From Candidatus Symbiothrix dinenymphae (GTDB lineage: Bacteria > Bacteroidota > Bacteroidia > Bacteroidales > Azobacteroidaceae), in NCBI GenBank assembly GCA_001417715.1, contig BBRT01000208.1, positions 1 to 64,000 on the forward strand: a stretch of DNA of 64,000 nt. The letters are read 5' to 3'. Below the pieces are notes generated by a model. The model made no database searches, was not told the origin of the DNA, and was given only the letters and a program-made list of their open reading frames with translations. The position numbers were made by a program, and so were the translations under genes. Of the stretch, positions 9,101-17,000 are shown in pieces (the stretch's first letter is position 1; the number at the start of each line of letters is the position of its first letter).

Positions 9101-10196
9101 TGTAGGGTTGAAAATCAACCTGAACGCCGACCGCACAAAAACCGACCGCTCCGACATCTATTATATGTATGCGGGTAGCCCCAAACGCTTTTCAGGCAAT
9201 TTCAGTATGACCACGGTGGGGCTGTTGGGCGGAAACTCGGACCAGGCATTCAGTGCGTTTTTGGCAAATCGCGGCGTGGTGGCTGCCCGCTTGGAACGGC
9301 AATATGCCGGTGTGAACTATCCTGATGCCGGATTTTTGCAAGGCACCGGTGTTGCCGGTCAGCCTTATGGTGGCGGAGAGGTGAATGTAAATTCTTCTGA
9401 TGTGTTAATACCCTCATTCATAGCGGCTTATACGGGTGGAAATGTGAACAAGATGGACTTGGACTTTTTCCCGTCCGTACTCCGCCTGTTGCCCAACTGG
9501 ACGGTTACTTATGATGGGTTGATACAACTGCCGTTTATGCAGCCGTATTTCAAGACGTTCACTATCAATCATGGCTACAAGAGCAATTATGCGGTGGGTG
9601 CTTTCAATTCGTACACCAACTGGGTGGATGCGGGCAATGGCTTGGGCTTTTCCAAAAATGTGACCACCGACAGCCCAATACCGTCATCGGCTTACGATGT
9701 GACGGCGGTGAGCATCACAGAGGCGTTCGACCCGCTGATTGGTGCCAACACCACGCTGATGAACAATATGTCGCTGAAAGTGGCATACAAAACATCGCGC
9801 AACCTCAACCTCAATATCTCGTCCTACCAAATAGTGGAGGCGAGCACGACCGATATCACCGCAGGCATCGGCTACCGCATCGAAAATTTCAATAAAGTGC
9901 TACACCTGCCCCAAACGGGTGGCACAAACATGAATAACGACCTCAAAATAGCAGCCGATGTCTCGTTCCGAAAAACTCAAAGCCTGATTCGCAAAATTCA
10001 GGAAGCCCTCACACAACCCGTGAGCGGCGACCAACAAACCACCATCAAATTCACCGCCGACTACGCCCTAAGCCACATGATAGTAACGCAAGCCTATTTC
10101 GACATGCAAATAAGCGAACCGCTGGTATCCTCAACAGCCTATCCGCTGACAAAGATTTCAGCAGGAATTAATGTAAAAATTAGTCTGGGGAGGTGA
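3174..10196 (+). CDS. sprA: T9SS outer-membrane translocon protein SprA (Sov)
   Basis: A 2,340-residue protein, the usual giant size for SprA/Sov. SprA is the very large outer-membrane beta-barrel through which the type IX secretion system passes folded cargo, and in gliding species it also serves adhesin secretion. The N-terminus is a signal peptide (MWIKKYILTLLVALTAGFGF, ending near VVSA). The next few hundred residues carry the conserved SprA block, including EKMSFDLNYN and SLIRGGQALFGIK (about 170-245). Beta-strand-rich sequence continues to the C-terminus, which ends in the barrel-like VKISLGR. The reading frame is intact, and its strong codon bias produces long antisense shadow frames. 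No other T9SS component lies in the window, so the translocon partners must be elsewhere. The gene is divergent from the small T9SS-tagged gene. Confidence 0.96.
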   Translation: MWIKKYILTLLVALTAGFGFVVSADTLVPAPVDEEFVFNPQTNRYELRSIIAPDLTTPTAMTRDEYLEYTLQKSMAAYFREKNAEAYLMKDSTGKTDYLDKLLGSYQFGLGPAEKIFGPGGVQLNPRGSVDTKIGITHTSMGNPTLSERQRTHTTFDFDPQIQISAEAKIGEKMSFDLNYNTMSTFGFDAKQIKLEYKGDEDEIVKLLAAGDVSMTTSNSLIRGGQALFGIKTDLQFGRLTVNAVVSQQESQSRTMASKGSVQTTPFEITVDSYDENQHFFFNRYFPDTYDDAMKTLPLIQSGVSITRLEVWVTNRRSNYDEARNIVAFADLGENKYISNPNVSPIGSDPYPTNRANDLYGNLTTAWTGARNISQVSSVLESVGMVSGRDYEKIENARKLSPSEYRFNQQLGYISLQYPLQPDEVLAVAYEYSYRNAVYQVGEFGTDNPNGSTESLFLKLVKGTSHAPELPTWHLMMRNVYTIAPNRNLDRDRFRLDIKYQSDTTGAYLNYLTEGDIANQLLLRVENLDRLDTRQEPHPDGYFDFVEGFTVQAQVGKIIFPSVQPFGSYLRKKINNDAIADKYVYQELYDSTLTVARQTAEKNKFVLMGEYKGSGSASIELSGGNIPRGSVTVMANGTRLQENVDYSINYATGDINILNPLYENANIQTSFEDQMGFSMQRKTMMGINLNYAFTPNFNVGATLMNLSEMPTEMKTAPGQESIDNTLFGFNTNYTTQSQWLTNLVDKLPLLDLTAPSQFSIKAEYAQLIAGHYKNEYGGDYSYIDDFEAARRTIDLRSPHPWFLSSTPSLFTEAKFANNINYGKNRALLAWYTIDGLFTRKSSLTPTHIKNDAEQLSNHYVREIREEELYPNKNIRYNEASTIPVLNLAYYPQERGPYNLDAAGMNPDGTLSNPKDRWGGIFRKIESSQTDFEKDNVETIEFWLLDPFIPDPNNPNAPGNASGGDLYFNLGDISEDILKDDKKFFENGLPMDGDSSKVEETVWGRIPKQQSLVYAFDTQGDRKRQDVGLNGLSTEDERNFPAYAAYLSELQAKLNPDAFQTINNDPAGDNYHYYRGSDYDRDQKTVLERYKYYNGTEGNSVASEASPESYATAAKLSPDVEDINQDNTLSESEKYYQYKVHLNPTELKNMMTQYVTNKRVTKPTLKNGKSEEVTWYQFKIPVREGEKVGNIDLQSIRFVRLFMTGFDRPTVLRFGTLELVRGDWRAYTKELAEKNDAGATISVSTVNIEENGDKTPVNYIMPPGVNRITDPGQTQMVLQNEQSLALTINNLSPFDARAIYKTTNLDTRQYRRMQMFVHANLPEDQLSGLQDNNLYVFLRLGSDYKNNYYEYEIPLRLTAPGNYSSNSNSDREIVWPNMFDFPFEVLTKLKLSRNQKKRQAGSTVSYTKPYSEYDPQQPNNKITVQGNPTLSEVKVIMIGVRNESGIQAASAEVWVDEMRLTEFNEDGGWAGNVNAYVAVSDLGSVNFAGRMQTAGFGSLDQGVMERNLDDSHDYSISTQVEFGKFFPEKAKLTAPVSYSYRKETVSPKYNPLDKDVLLQDALDAADSPAERDSINNFAVDITTNRSFSINGLRTGIAGKTPMPYDPANFSFSYAWSENYIRNASTEYDLQTSHQFLVGYMYAPMFKPLTPLGIGYLPKSIALNSDINRRYYELQLRDLGSLSENMIPVSFREDFYWRRSTNLAWDLTKNLTFTFNNATNARIEAPHVQVNKKLNLDDYELWKDSVWQSIRDFGTPMDYNQQFTANYTLPFGMVKVLNFLNGNLTYQANYDWHRGAANLLEGVELGNQISNERTMGLENFGINLLSLYNKSTFLEAANRRYGALARNTKATSNRRAEQKKNEKKDEKKSTSEDALWYKIALVPARALMMVRNIGFSYTLTQGLMVPNFRPEVGDFFGQGSTPMGSAPGWDFAFGLTDEGYLRTASDKGWLIKNEEVNITPAILSLSQTLRMTATVEPAVGLKINLNADRTKTDRSDIYYMYAGSPKRFSGNFSMTTVGLLGGNSDQAFSAFLANRGVVAARLERQYAGVNYPDAGFLQGTGVAGQPYGGGEVNVNSSDVLIPSFIAAYTGGNVNKMDLDFFPSVLRLLPNWTVTYDGLIQLPFMQPYFKTFTINHGYKSNYAVGAFNSYTNWVDAGNGLGFSKNVTTDSPIPSSAYDVTAVSITEAFDPLIGANTTLMNNMSLKVAYKTSRNLNLNISSYQIVEASTTDITAGIGYRIENFNKVLHLPQTGGTNMNNDLKIAADVSFRKTQSLIRKIQEALTQPVSGDQQTTIKFTADYALSHMIVTQAYFDMQISEPLVSSTAYPLTKISAGINVKISLGR

Positions 10197-10236
10197 TTTT
10201 GATGCTATTCAAATACACAGTTCGAAAAATTATTTG

Positions 10237-10244
10237 TATCTTTG
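10237..10244 (+). promoter_or_regulatory. -7 box of the AbiE-type operon
   Basis: TATCTTTG, 23 nt before the ATG at 10268, matches the Bacteroidota -7 consensus. No good TTG is seen at -33. Confidence 0.55.
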
Positions 10245-10267
10245 CGGTGATTTTCAAATGACACTAT

Positions 10268-11095
10268 ATGGCTATAAAAGATAAAATATTGTCCTATCCT
10301 GCGGCTTTGCTTTTAGATAAGATGAACGAGCAAAACAAAAAATGTTTTACTATTGATGAGGCATATCTACTGCTCTCTAATTCTGCCAAAGATAATGTAA
10401 AACGGATGTTAAGCAATATGACAAAACGAGGGCTGTTGCTGCGTGTTAAGGATGGGTTATATTATACTATTCCTTTTGAGCAGGATGCCCAAACCTTTAT
10501 GCCTGATTGGCATTTGCTCCCGCAATATCTTGTTGGCGAGGCGGAATATTATATCGGGTATTTCTCGGCATTACAAATTCACAGTTTGACGACACAACCA
10601 AGTTTGAAAGAACAAATAGTTGTAAATAAGCAAGTTAAACCCTCAAAGCTCCTTGTTAAAAACATTCCGTTTCAGTTCGTGTATCACAACGAAAAACATT
10701 TTTTCGGTAATAAAAAAACTTGGATTGACAGTTTTAACCGTGTGCAATGCAGCGATTTGGAAAAAACGATTATCGACTGTCTGTTTAAGCCCGACTATGC
10801 AGGCGGGATAACCGAAATTGCCAAAGCCATTTACAAAATAAAAGACAAAATTGATTATTCAAAACTCTTGGAATATGCAAAACGCTTTGATTCTCAGGCA
10901 GTAGTAAAACGGCTCGGTTTTTTGCTTGAATTATTGGAAATTAAACATTCTGCGATTGATGAATTGCAAAAACTGCGAACCAATTCAGTCGTATTGTTAG
11001 AGCCGTCATACCCCAAAGAAGGCAAAATAATTTATCGCTGGTCTGTGCAGCAAAACATTGATACAGAATCTATAATATCCCCAATTTACAGCTAA
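10268..11095 (+). CDS. AbiEi-family antitoxin / transcriptional regulator
   Basis: A 275-residue protein resembling AbiEi antitoxins: an N-terminal winged-helix region (about 1-65, KRMLSNMTKRGLLLRVKDGLYY), then the AbiEi C-terminal domain with the typical block CSDLEKTIIDCL (about 162-173). In type IV AbiE systems this protein represses its own operon and counteracts the nucleotidyltransferase toxin encoded just downstream. The next gene begins 4 nt after this stop, as expected for an abiEi-abiEii operon. The antitoxin looks full length, unlike its partner. Confidence 0.85.
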   Translation: MAIKDKILSYPAALLLDKMNEQNKKCFTIDEAYLLLSNSAKDNVKRMLSNMTKRGLLLRVKDGLYYTIPFEQDAQTFMPDWHLLPQYLVGEAEYYIGYFSALQIHSLTTQPSLKEQIVVNKQVKPSKLLVKNIPFQFVYHNEKHFFGNKKTWIDSFNRVQCSDLEKTIIDCLFKPDYAGGITEIAKAIYKIKDKIDYSKLLEYAKRFDSQAVVKRLGFLLELLEIKHSAIDELQKLRTNSVVLLEPSYPKEGKIIYRWSVQQNIDTESIISPIYS

Positions 11096-11099
11096 AATT

Positions 11100-11735
11100 A
11101 TGATAGAGCAGAAAGAAATAAACAAAATTGCAACGCAAAACCGTGTGAGCGACCGTCAAGTAGAAAAAGATTATGTGCTTTCGTGGTTGCTTTTCGATTT
11201 TGTGAAAGAAGAAACAAACATTGATATGCAGATTGACCCGAAGAAAGGGACAATTCACGAATCGGGGAGTCCTCAGTTTTACATTGATTATGTGGCTTCG
11301 CTACAGGGCAGTATGGGCAGCCGTGATTTGAAGATTGACATTACGCGCGGCGAGATTTTGGAAACGGCATCTGAAATGAGAAATATTTTCCGCACTTATT
11401 CCGACCTTGAAGAAGATTTTACTTTGCAATGTTACTCACTTGCCGAAGTGTTGATAGAGAAAATGGCGGCATTAATGGGTAGAACCCAGCCAAGAGATTT
11501 GTATGACTTTTGGTATTTGACAGAAATTGAGCAGCTAAAAGTTGCCGACCATTTGTTCGAGTTTGAGAGTAAGGCAAAACACAAAGGGCAAAATCCCGAA
11601 AAGTTTTTAGAAAAAGCGTTAGGCAAGGAACTCATTTTTAAACGCGACTGGTCAAAGAAATTATCTTCGCAAATTCACGACATGCCCGATTTTGACACTG
11701 TTTTTAGAGAAGCAAAAAGGCATTTCAAGTATTGA
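11100..11735 (+). CDS. AbiEii-family toxin lacking the nucleotidyltransferase core
   Basis: A 211-residue member of the AbiEii/DUF1814 nucleotidyltransferase family, judged by the N-terminal VEKDYVLSWLLF and the C-terminal AEVLIEKMAALMGR and RDLYDFWYL. Family members are usually about 260-300 residues. Between WLLF and the segment VKEETNI they carry the catalytic block with a GGT(S/A)L-type motif and a SEDLDF-type metal-binding motif. Here WLLF runs directly into DFVKEETNI, so about 50 residues holding both motifs are missing while the frame is preserved. I infer the toxin is catalytically dead. It may be a decayed gene or a protein retained for binding the antitoxin. Confidence 0.8.
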   Translation: MIEQKEINKIATQNRVSDRQVEKDYVLSWLLFDFVKEETNIDMQIDPKKGTIHESGSPQFYIDYVASLQGSMGSRDLKIDITRGEILETASEMRNIFRTYSDLEEDFTLQCYSLAEVLIEKMAALMGRTQPRDLYDFWYLTEIEQLKVADHLFEFESKAKHKGQNPEKFLEKALGKELIFKRDWSKKLSSQIHDMPDFDTVFREAKRHFKY

Positions 11736-11843
11736 AAAATGGTTGAGAAAATACGTTAGCCGGAAATTTTTCTGACCCTTATTTTCCACCCTTATTTTCA
11801 AGGATGCCCTTAGTAGCCAATGGCAACCCATACACATTTTCCG

Positions 11844-11891
11844 CCCTTATTCCCTTATTTCTCCCCCCTTGCCCAAATAAGGGAATAAGGG
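11844..11891. repeat. Perfect 17-bp hairpin
   Basis: CCCTTATTCCCTTATTT (11844-11860) is exactly complementary to 11875-11891 across a 14-nt loop. It follows the AbiE-type operon but has no T-run after the stem, so it is probably part of the dispersed-repeat cluster and not a simple terminator. Confidence 0.6.
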
Positions 11892-11913
11892 AGGGGAGAG
11901 GGGGGGATGCGTT

Positions 11914-11945
11914 TTTCTACCGAGCGATTCATCCCTACGGGATGA
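11914..11945. repeat. Dispersed CTACCGAGC / CCCTACGGGAT repeat copy
   Basis: TTTCTACCGAGC followed by ATCCCTACGGGATG repeats the unit seen at 2295-2680, showing that the family is dispersed and not only tandem at one site. Confidence 0.75.
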
Positions 11946-11972
11946 GGGCTGTGGAGCGACATTGCGTGTGTT

Positions 11973-12156
11973 CGGGCTGAAAGCCCAGCATATCCCAGCC
12001 CAACGCATCGCGTTGGGATAATAATGATAATGATAATGATAATTGGATATGATGGGGCAACATAATGATATGTTGCCCTTTCAGGGCGAAAAACACACAA
12101 AACCCCATTATCCCAACGCGATGCGTTGGGCTGGGATATGCTGGGCTTTCAGCCCG
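11973..12156. repeat. Perfect 50-bp inverted repeat with internal hairpin
   Basis: Positions 11973-12022 and 12107-12156 are exact reverse complements over 50 nt. Each arm carries smaller palindromes (AACGCGATGCGTT-like, and GGGCTGAAAGCCC). The 84-bp centre holds AATGAT-type short repeats and a second hairpin, GGGCAACATA paired with TATGTTGCCC (about 12055-12078). Nothing in it is coding. It looks like two copies of a dispersed palindromic element in opposite orientation, or a MITE-like unit. Confidence 0.8.
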
Positions 12157-12167
12157 TTCACCCCGAA

Positions 12168-12322
12168 CCGTCATTGCGGGCTTGACCCGCAATCCCCTGT
12201 TCTACATCGCGCTGTCCTTACATCGCGCTATCGCTCAAACATCCCCCTCATTTTCAGGGGATTGCGGGGCGAGCCCGCAATGACGATACAGGGGATTGCG
12301 GGGCAAGCCTGCAATGACGAGA
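12168..12322. repeat. Dispersed GTCATTGCGGGCTTGACCCGCAAT palindrome copies
   Basis: Three copies or part-copies of a palindromic unit with the core CATTGCGGG-CTTG-CCCGCAATC: about 12170-12196, then in reverse near 12257-12285 and 12291-12320. The same unit occurs in part at about 40,562-40,583 and at 61,497-61,524. This is a widespread kind of intergenic repeat. No gene is seen between 11,736 and 12,467. Confidence 0.75.
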
Positions 12323-12376
12323 ATAATGATTTAACAAACTTTAACACAAAACTATGTTAAAATTTAAACAAATCCA

Positions 12377-12406
12377 TTGTCATTTCAAAAACATTCTCTA
12401 CCTTTG
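12377..12406 (+). promoter_or_regulatory. Promoter of the first Sus operon
   Basis: TTG (12377-12379), 19-nt spacer, TACCTTTG (12399-12406). The spacer and the following leader match the promoter of the second Sus operon (61406-61435, minus strand) almost base for base, which suggests common control. Confidence 0.8.
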
Positions 12407-12409
12407 TCG

Positions 12410-12433
12410 CCGAGTTGCCATAGTGGCAATTCA
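12410..12433 (+). promoter_or_regulatory. Dyad at the transcription start of the first Sus operon
   Basis: Directly after the -7 box the sequence has TTGCCA-TAG-TGGCAA inside a wider imperfect palindrome with GAATTG/CAATTC-like ends. The second operon has the same element with one change per arm. It could be an operator or an RNA stem-loop at the very 5' end of the transcript. Confidence 0.6.
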
Positions 12434-12467
12434 TGACAAATTTGTTAAACATTTTAAATTAAATTTT

Positions 12468-13955
12468 ATGAAGAAGAATTTTAGATGCAGAAGTCGCGAC
12501 AACTTCGCGACAACTTCGCGACAACTTCGCGACAACTTCGCGACAACTTCGCGACAACTTCGCGACAACTTCGCTAATGTAAGAGGCACTCTGCCGAGCA
12601 TTTTGTTGGTGCTGGGGGTGTGCATGTGTGTTTTTGGGTCCTGCGAGGACAGCAAAGACAAGGAGAAAGCGGTGTACGACCCCGGGCAGCCGGTTGTGCT
12701 CACTTCGTTTGCGCCTGATTCGGGGCGAATATCCGAGATGGTGCTTCTGGACGGAAGCAATTTCGGTAGCGACCCGTCACAAATCAAGGTCTATTTCAAT
12801 GAAAAGGAAGCCTCGGTGCTTAGTTCTACCGGTACGCGTATTCTGGCGTTGGTACCCCGTTTGCCGGGAGACGTCTGTACAGTGAGCGTGGCTGTCGGCG
12901 AAAGTCCCAAAAAAGCCTATTCAGGCTCTTTCCGCTACAAAATGGCAGCTTCCGTCACTACGGTTGTTGGAGACGGATCCGCACCCAATCCACCCGTACT
13001 CGGACCCCTGGAGCAGTCAAAATTCCAAGCCCTTTATTTAGGTGTGGATAAAGATTTCAACATCTTTTGTTCGGGAGGAAATGATTTGATGCGAATCAAC
13101 GTCGCAGAAAATATCGTTTCGGTAATTGCCACCGGCGCACAGGGATACCAGCCGCGCTGTGCCCCGTATGCAAATCCCCAAACGGGTGTGCTGCAAATGG
13201 GCGCTGAAGGTCCCTCCAACAGAGACCTGTTCGTAACGTTGGATCCGAAAGACAACTGGGCACTTAAACAACAGTTTATCAGCGAGTGGGATGAAAATGG
13301 ATGGGGACCTGTTCCAAGCGGTGGTCCCAACAACTTCGGTGATAATTTCTATACCCATTACCAGTGTCTTCTGAACGAAGACGACGGTTATTTTTACACA
13401 CGCTACGCCGGCGGACATATCGTCAAAATTGACCCTCAAACATGGAAAGCTACCATCGTGGGCAGGTCAGCTCCCGGAGCATCTTACGGAACAGCCTTTC
13501 ATCCCATCAACAAAAACGAACTCTGGATAGGTTATGTAGAGGTGTACACCGGCACTTATGCCAACAGTATCTGCCGGATAGATGTCAGGGATGTTACCCG
13601 CGACGCCGACGGGTTGTACTCCGGAACGTTTGAAAAGTTGACGGGATCATATGTCGCCGGTCACAGAGACGGACCGATAGCGATATCGCAGTTCAACGGC
13701 ATACGCATGATGAATTTTGATTCGGACGGCAATTTATATGTGGGAGATAACGCCAACGACTGCATCCGGATGGTCAACACGCAGACCATGATGGTGGAAA
13801 CGATTGTCGGAATACCGGGAGTCCGTGATTTTAGGGACGGCTCTAAAGACGACGCAATGTTTTCGTCGCCGCACGGGGTTGTTGTGGATGCGGATGACGT
13901 CATTTACATATCCGATTTCGGGAATTGCCGTATCAGAAGATTAGCCGTTGAATAA
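12468..13955 (+). CDS. TIG- and NHL-repeat lipoprotein with 11-nt repeats at its 5' end
   Basis: A 495-residue surface lipoprotein, first gene of the Sus operon. The ATG at 12468 is chosen because it lies about 60 nt after the promoter; a longer frame from 12354 begins upstream of the promoter. After MKKNFRCRS the N-terminus is made of an 11-residue unit (RDNFATTSRQL, three full copies plus part) encoded by seven perfect 11-nt repeats. Then come a hydrophobic segment and the lipobox VFGSC (Cys about 70). A TIG/IPT domain follows (about 84-165), and the rest is NHL-like beta-propeller repeats (NLYVGDNANDCIRMV, VIYISDFGNCRIRRL). In Sus operons such proteins sit in the SusE/F position and bind glycan. 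Because 11 is not a multiple of 3, gain or loss of a repeat would shift the frame. Confidence 0.85.
   Translation: MKKNFRCRSRDNFATTSRQLRDNFATTSRQLRDNFANVRGTLPSILLVLGVCMCVFGSCEDSKDKEKAVYDPGQPVVLTSFAPDSGRISEMVLLDGSNFGSDPSQIKVYFNEKEASVLSSTGTRILALVPRLPGDVCTVSVAVGESPKKAYSGSFRYKMAASVTTVVGDGSAPNPPVLGPLEQSKFQALYLGVDKDFNIFCSGGNDLMRINVAENIVSVIATGAQGYQPRCAPYANPQTGVLQMGAEGPSNRDLFVTLDPKDNWALKQQFISEWDENGWGPVPSGGPNNFGDNFYTHYQCLLNEDDGYFYTRYAGGHIVKIDPQTWKATIVGRSAPGASYGTAFHPINKNELWIGYVEVYTGTYANSICRIDVRDVTRDADGLYSGTFEKLTGSYVAGHRDGPIAISQFNGIRMMNFDSDGNLYVGDNANDCIRMVNTQTMMVETIVGIPGVRDFRDGSKDDAMFSSPHGVVVDADDVIYISDFGNCRIRRLAVE
12495..12571 (+). repeat. Seven perfect tandem 11-nt repeats inside a coding region
   Basis: The unit CGCGACAACTT is repeated seven times without a mismatch, followed by CGC. 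It starts 27 nt after the ATG. All three frames of the repeat are open, so copy-number change alters only the frame downstream, as in contingency loci. Confidence 0.95.
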
Positions 13956-14006
13956 TGGTTAATTGTTAATGATTAATAAAGTATCAATTTAATAAAAATA
14001 TTATCA

Positions 14007-17000
14007 ATGAAATATAAAATATGTATGTTATTAGTGCTGTTGCTGGGTGGTTTTACGCTGGCGGCACAGCAGCAGACCTTCACCATTGAAGGGACGGTGT
14101 ATGACGAACTCGGGGAAACGCAGCCCGGAGCGAACATTTACATCAAAGAGAAAGCAAGCTTTGGCACTGCCACCGACCTCAACGGTAAATTTTCCATCAA
14201 AGCTCAACGCGGCGATGTGCTGGTGGTTTCCTTTGTCGGCTACGACAAGGTGGAATATCTGGTGACGGAAGAAAACAAAAATGTAGAGATACGTTTTGCC
14301 GAGTCAACCCAACAGATAGACGAAGTGGTGGTGGTAGGACTTGGCACGCAGCGAAAAATCTCGTCTGTGGCTGCCGTTTCCACCATTGATGCCGCTCAGT
14401 TGCAGGTGCCTTCACCCTCCATCACCAACATGCTGGGTGGCAGGGTGGCAGGTATCATCACCACGCAAACCAGCGGCGAGCCGGGAAAAAACCTTGCCGA
14501 GTTCTGGGTGCGCGGCATCGGCACCTTCGGTGCCAACAGTAGCGCGCTGGTACTCATCGACGGGCTTGAGGGCGACCTCAATACGATAGACCCTGCCGAT
14601 GTGGAGAGTTTCTCCGTGCTGAAGGATGCTTCGGCAACTGCCGTTTATGGCGTGCGCGGAGCCAATGGCGTGGTGATCGTTACCACCAAACGCGGCGAGG
14701 AAGGCAAACTGAAGGTAGCGTTCAGGTCCAACTTTTCGATTTCGCACCTCAAACGCCTGCCCGAATATCTGCATGGCTATGACTATGCCCGCCTGGCAAA
14801 TGAAGCCTTCGAAGTGCGCGGCGAAAAGGCAAGGTACAGCGACGTGCAGTTAGACGTTATCCGCGACGGCCTGGACCCCGACCTCTATCCCGATGTGAAC
14901 TGGCAGGACGAGATAGTGAACCGTACCTCGTTCAAGCAGAGTTACTATGCCAGCGCGCGCGGGGGCGGACAGATTGCACGGTATTTCGTCAGCCTCGGCA
15001 TGTCCGACGAAGACGCCGCCTACAAGGTTGAAAAGGACAGCCCCTACGCTTCCAATGCCGGGTATAAAACCTACTCCTTTCGCTCCAATCTGGACATTAA
15101 CCTGACCAAAAGCACCGTCATGTATTTCGGCTCGGAAGCCTATATGTCCATCAACAACCTGCCGGGAAGTATGAATACCGACTACGTCTGGCAGGCGCAG
15201 GCAATGCTTAACCCCCTGTTGTTCCCGACGGTTTACTCCAACGGTCAACTGCCTGCCGCAGGTGCCAACAATATGGCATCGCCCTACGCACTTATCAACC
15301 GTACGGGGAAAAGCAGCCGTCAGGACAGCCGTTCGCAATTCACCCTTGCCATCAACCAGGATTTGGAAGCCCTTACCAAAGGATTGAAACTCAGGGTACA
15401 AGGTGCCTACAACCGCAACGGATACCTGACTGAACGCCGCTTCACCATGCCGGCAATGTACAGGGCTATCAACAGAAACGGCAAGGGAGAGTTGATTACA
15501 CGTGAGCAGGTATCGAACCAAAAGGTGGAATATTCAAAAACGGAAACTTCCTACCGGAAATATTATTTTGAAACGATGCTCAATTACGACCGTGCCTTTG
15601 GCGACCACCGCGTGGGCGGTCTGGTCTATTACTATCTCAGCGACCAGCAGGATACGAAGGATGCCGGACCCGTTATCAACGCGGTGAATAACACTTACAA
15701 CAGTTTGCAGGCAATCCCTGTCAGGTATCAGGGCGTTTCGAGCCGACTCACTTACGGATTCCGGGATACCTATCTGATAGACGTCAACTTCGGATACACC
15801 GGCAGCGAAAACTTCACGCCCGGCAAACAGTACGGGTTTTTCCCCTCCATAGCCCTGGGCTGGATACCAACAGGCTATCAGTGGGTGAAGGACAATGCAG
15901 GCTGGCTTGACTTCTTCAAAATCAGAGGCTCGTATGGAACGGTGGGCAACGACCGCATCGGCGGCGCCACCCGTTTCCCCTACCTGACAAGGGTAACCGT
16001 GGACAACAGATACCTCTGGGGCGGCACGCAGCGAGTAGAAACAGTGACCGTAACCCGCGAAGGAGCCGATAACCTGGTGTGGGAGAAAGCACTCAAAACC
16101 GATATCGGTATCGATGTCAGTCTGTTGAAGAACCGTGTTTCCCTCACGGTGGACTACTTCAACGACCAGCGCGACGGTATTTTTGCGCAGCGCGTGCAGG
16201 TGCCCGATTATGTTGGTCTCACCACCATGCCCTACGGCAATGTGGGCCGAATGAAAAGTTGGGGTTCCGACGGCAACATCACCTATATGCAGGACATCAA
16301 CAGGGATATGGGATTTACCCTCCGCGCCAATTACACCTTCTCGCAGAACCTGGTACAGAATTGGGAAGCGCTGAACGAGAAATATCCGTATATGGAAAAC
16401 GTCGGTCAGCCGAATGGTGTAGTTCGCGGGTTGCAGGCAATCGGTTTCTTCAAAGACGAAGCCGACATCCGCTACAGCCCTAAACAAACCTGGGGAGAAG
16501 TGATGCCCGGCGACCTCAAGTATAAGGACATCAACGGCGATGGTAAAATCGACGACGAGGACAAGACGCCCCTCTCCTACCAGTCAATGTATCCTTTGGT
16601 GATGTACGGTTTCGGCGGCGAGTTCCGTTATAAGAACTTTTCGCTCGGCGTGCTGTTTAAGGGAACCGGCAAAACAGACTATTTCCGCAACAGCATGGGG
16701 TATATACCTTTCTACAATGGTGAAACGGGCAATGTGCTTGCCGGATTCAACGACCCGAGCACGCGGTGGATACCGAGAGATTACGCGCAGGCACACGGTA
16801 TTGATGCCTCGCTGGCAGAAAATCCGAACGCACAACTGCCGCGTCTGCAATACGGCAACAATGCGAACAATACGCAACTGTCGGATTTCTGGAAAGGCGA
16901 CGCCAGCTACCTGCGCCTGCAGGAAGTGACGCTCAACTATAATTACCGGTCGCTTCCCCTGAAAAAAATCGGCATCTCGTCCATCGACCTGCAATTAGTG

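Noticed and set aside
11844-11891. Intrinsic terminator of the AbiE-type operon
   Set aside because: The stem is perfect but is followed by a purine-rich stretch, not by T residues.
12354-12467. Upstream start for the TIG/NHL lipoprotein
   Set aside because: It lies before and across the promoter at 12,377-12,406, so it cannot be in the transcript.
12495-12571. CRISPR-like array
   Set aside because: Units are 11 nt in direct tandem without spacers; the 12-nt units at 41,736-41,921 are likewise tandem coding repeats. No cas gene is present.
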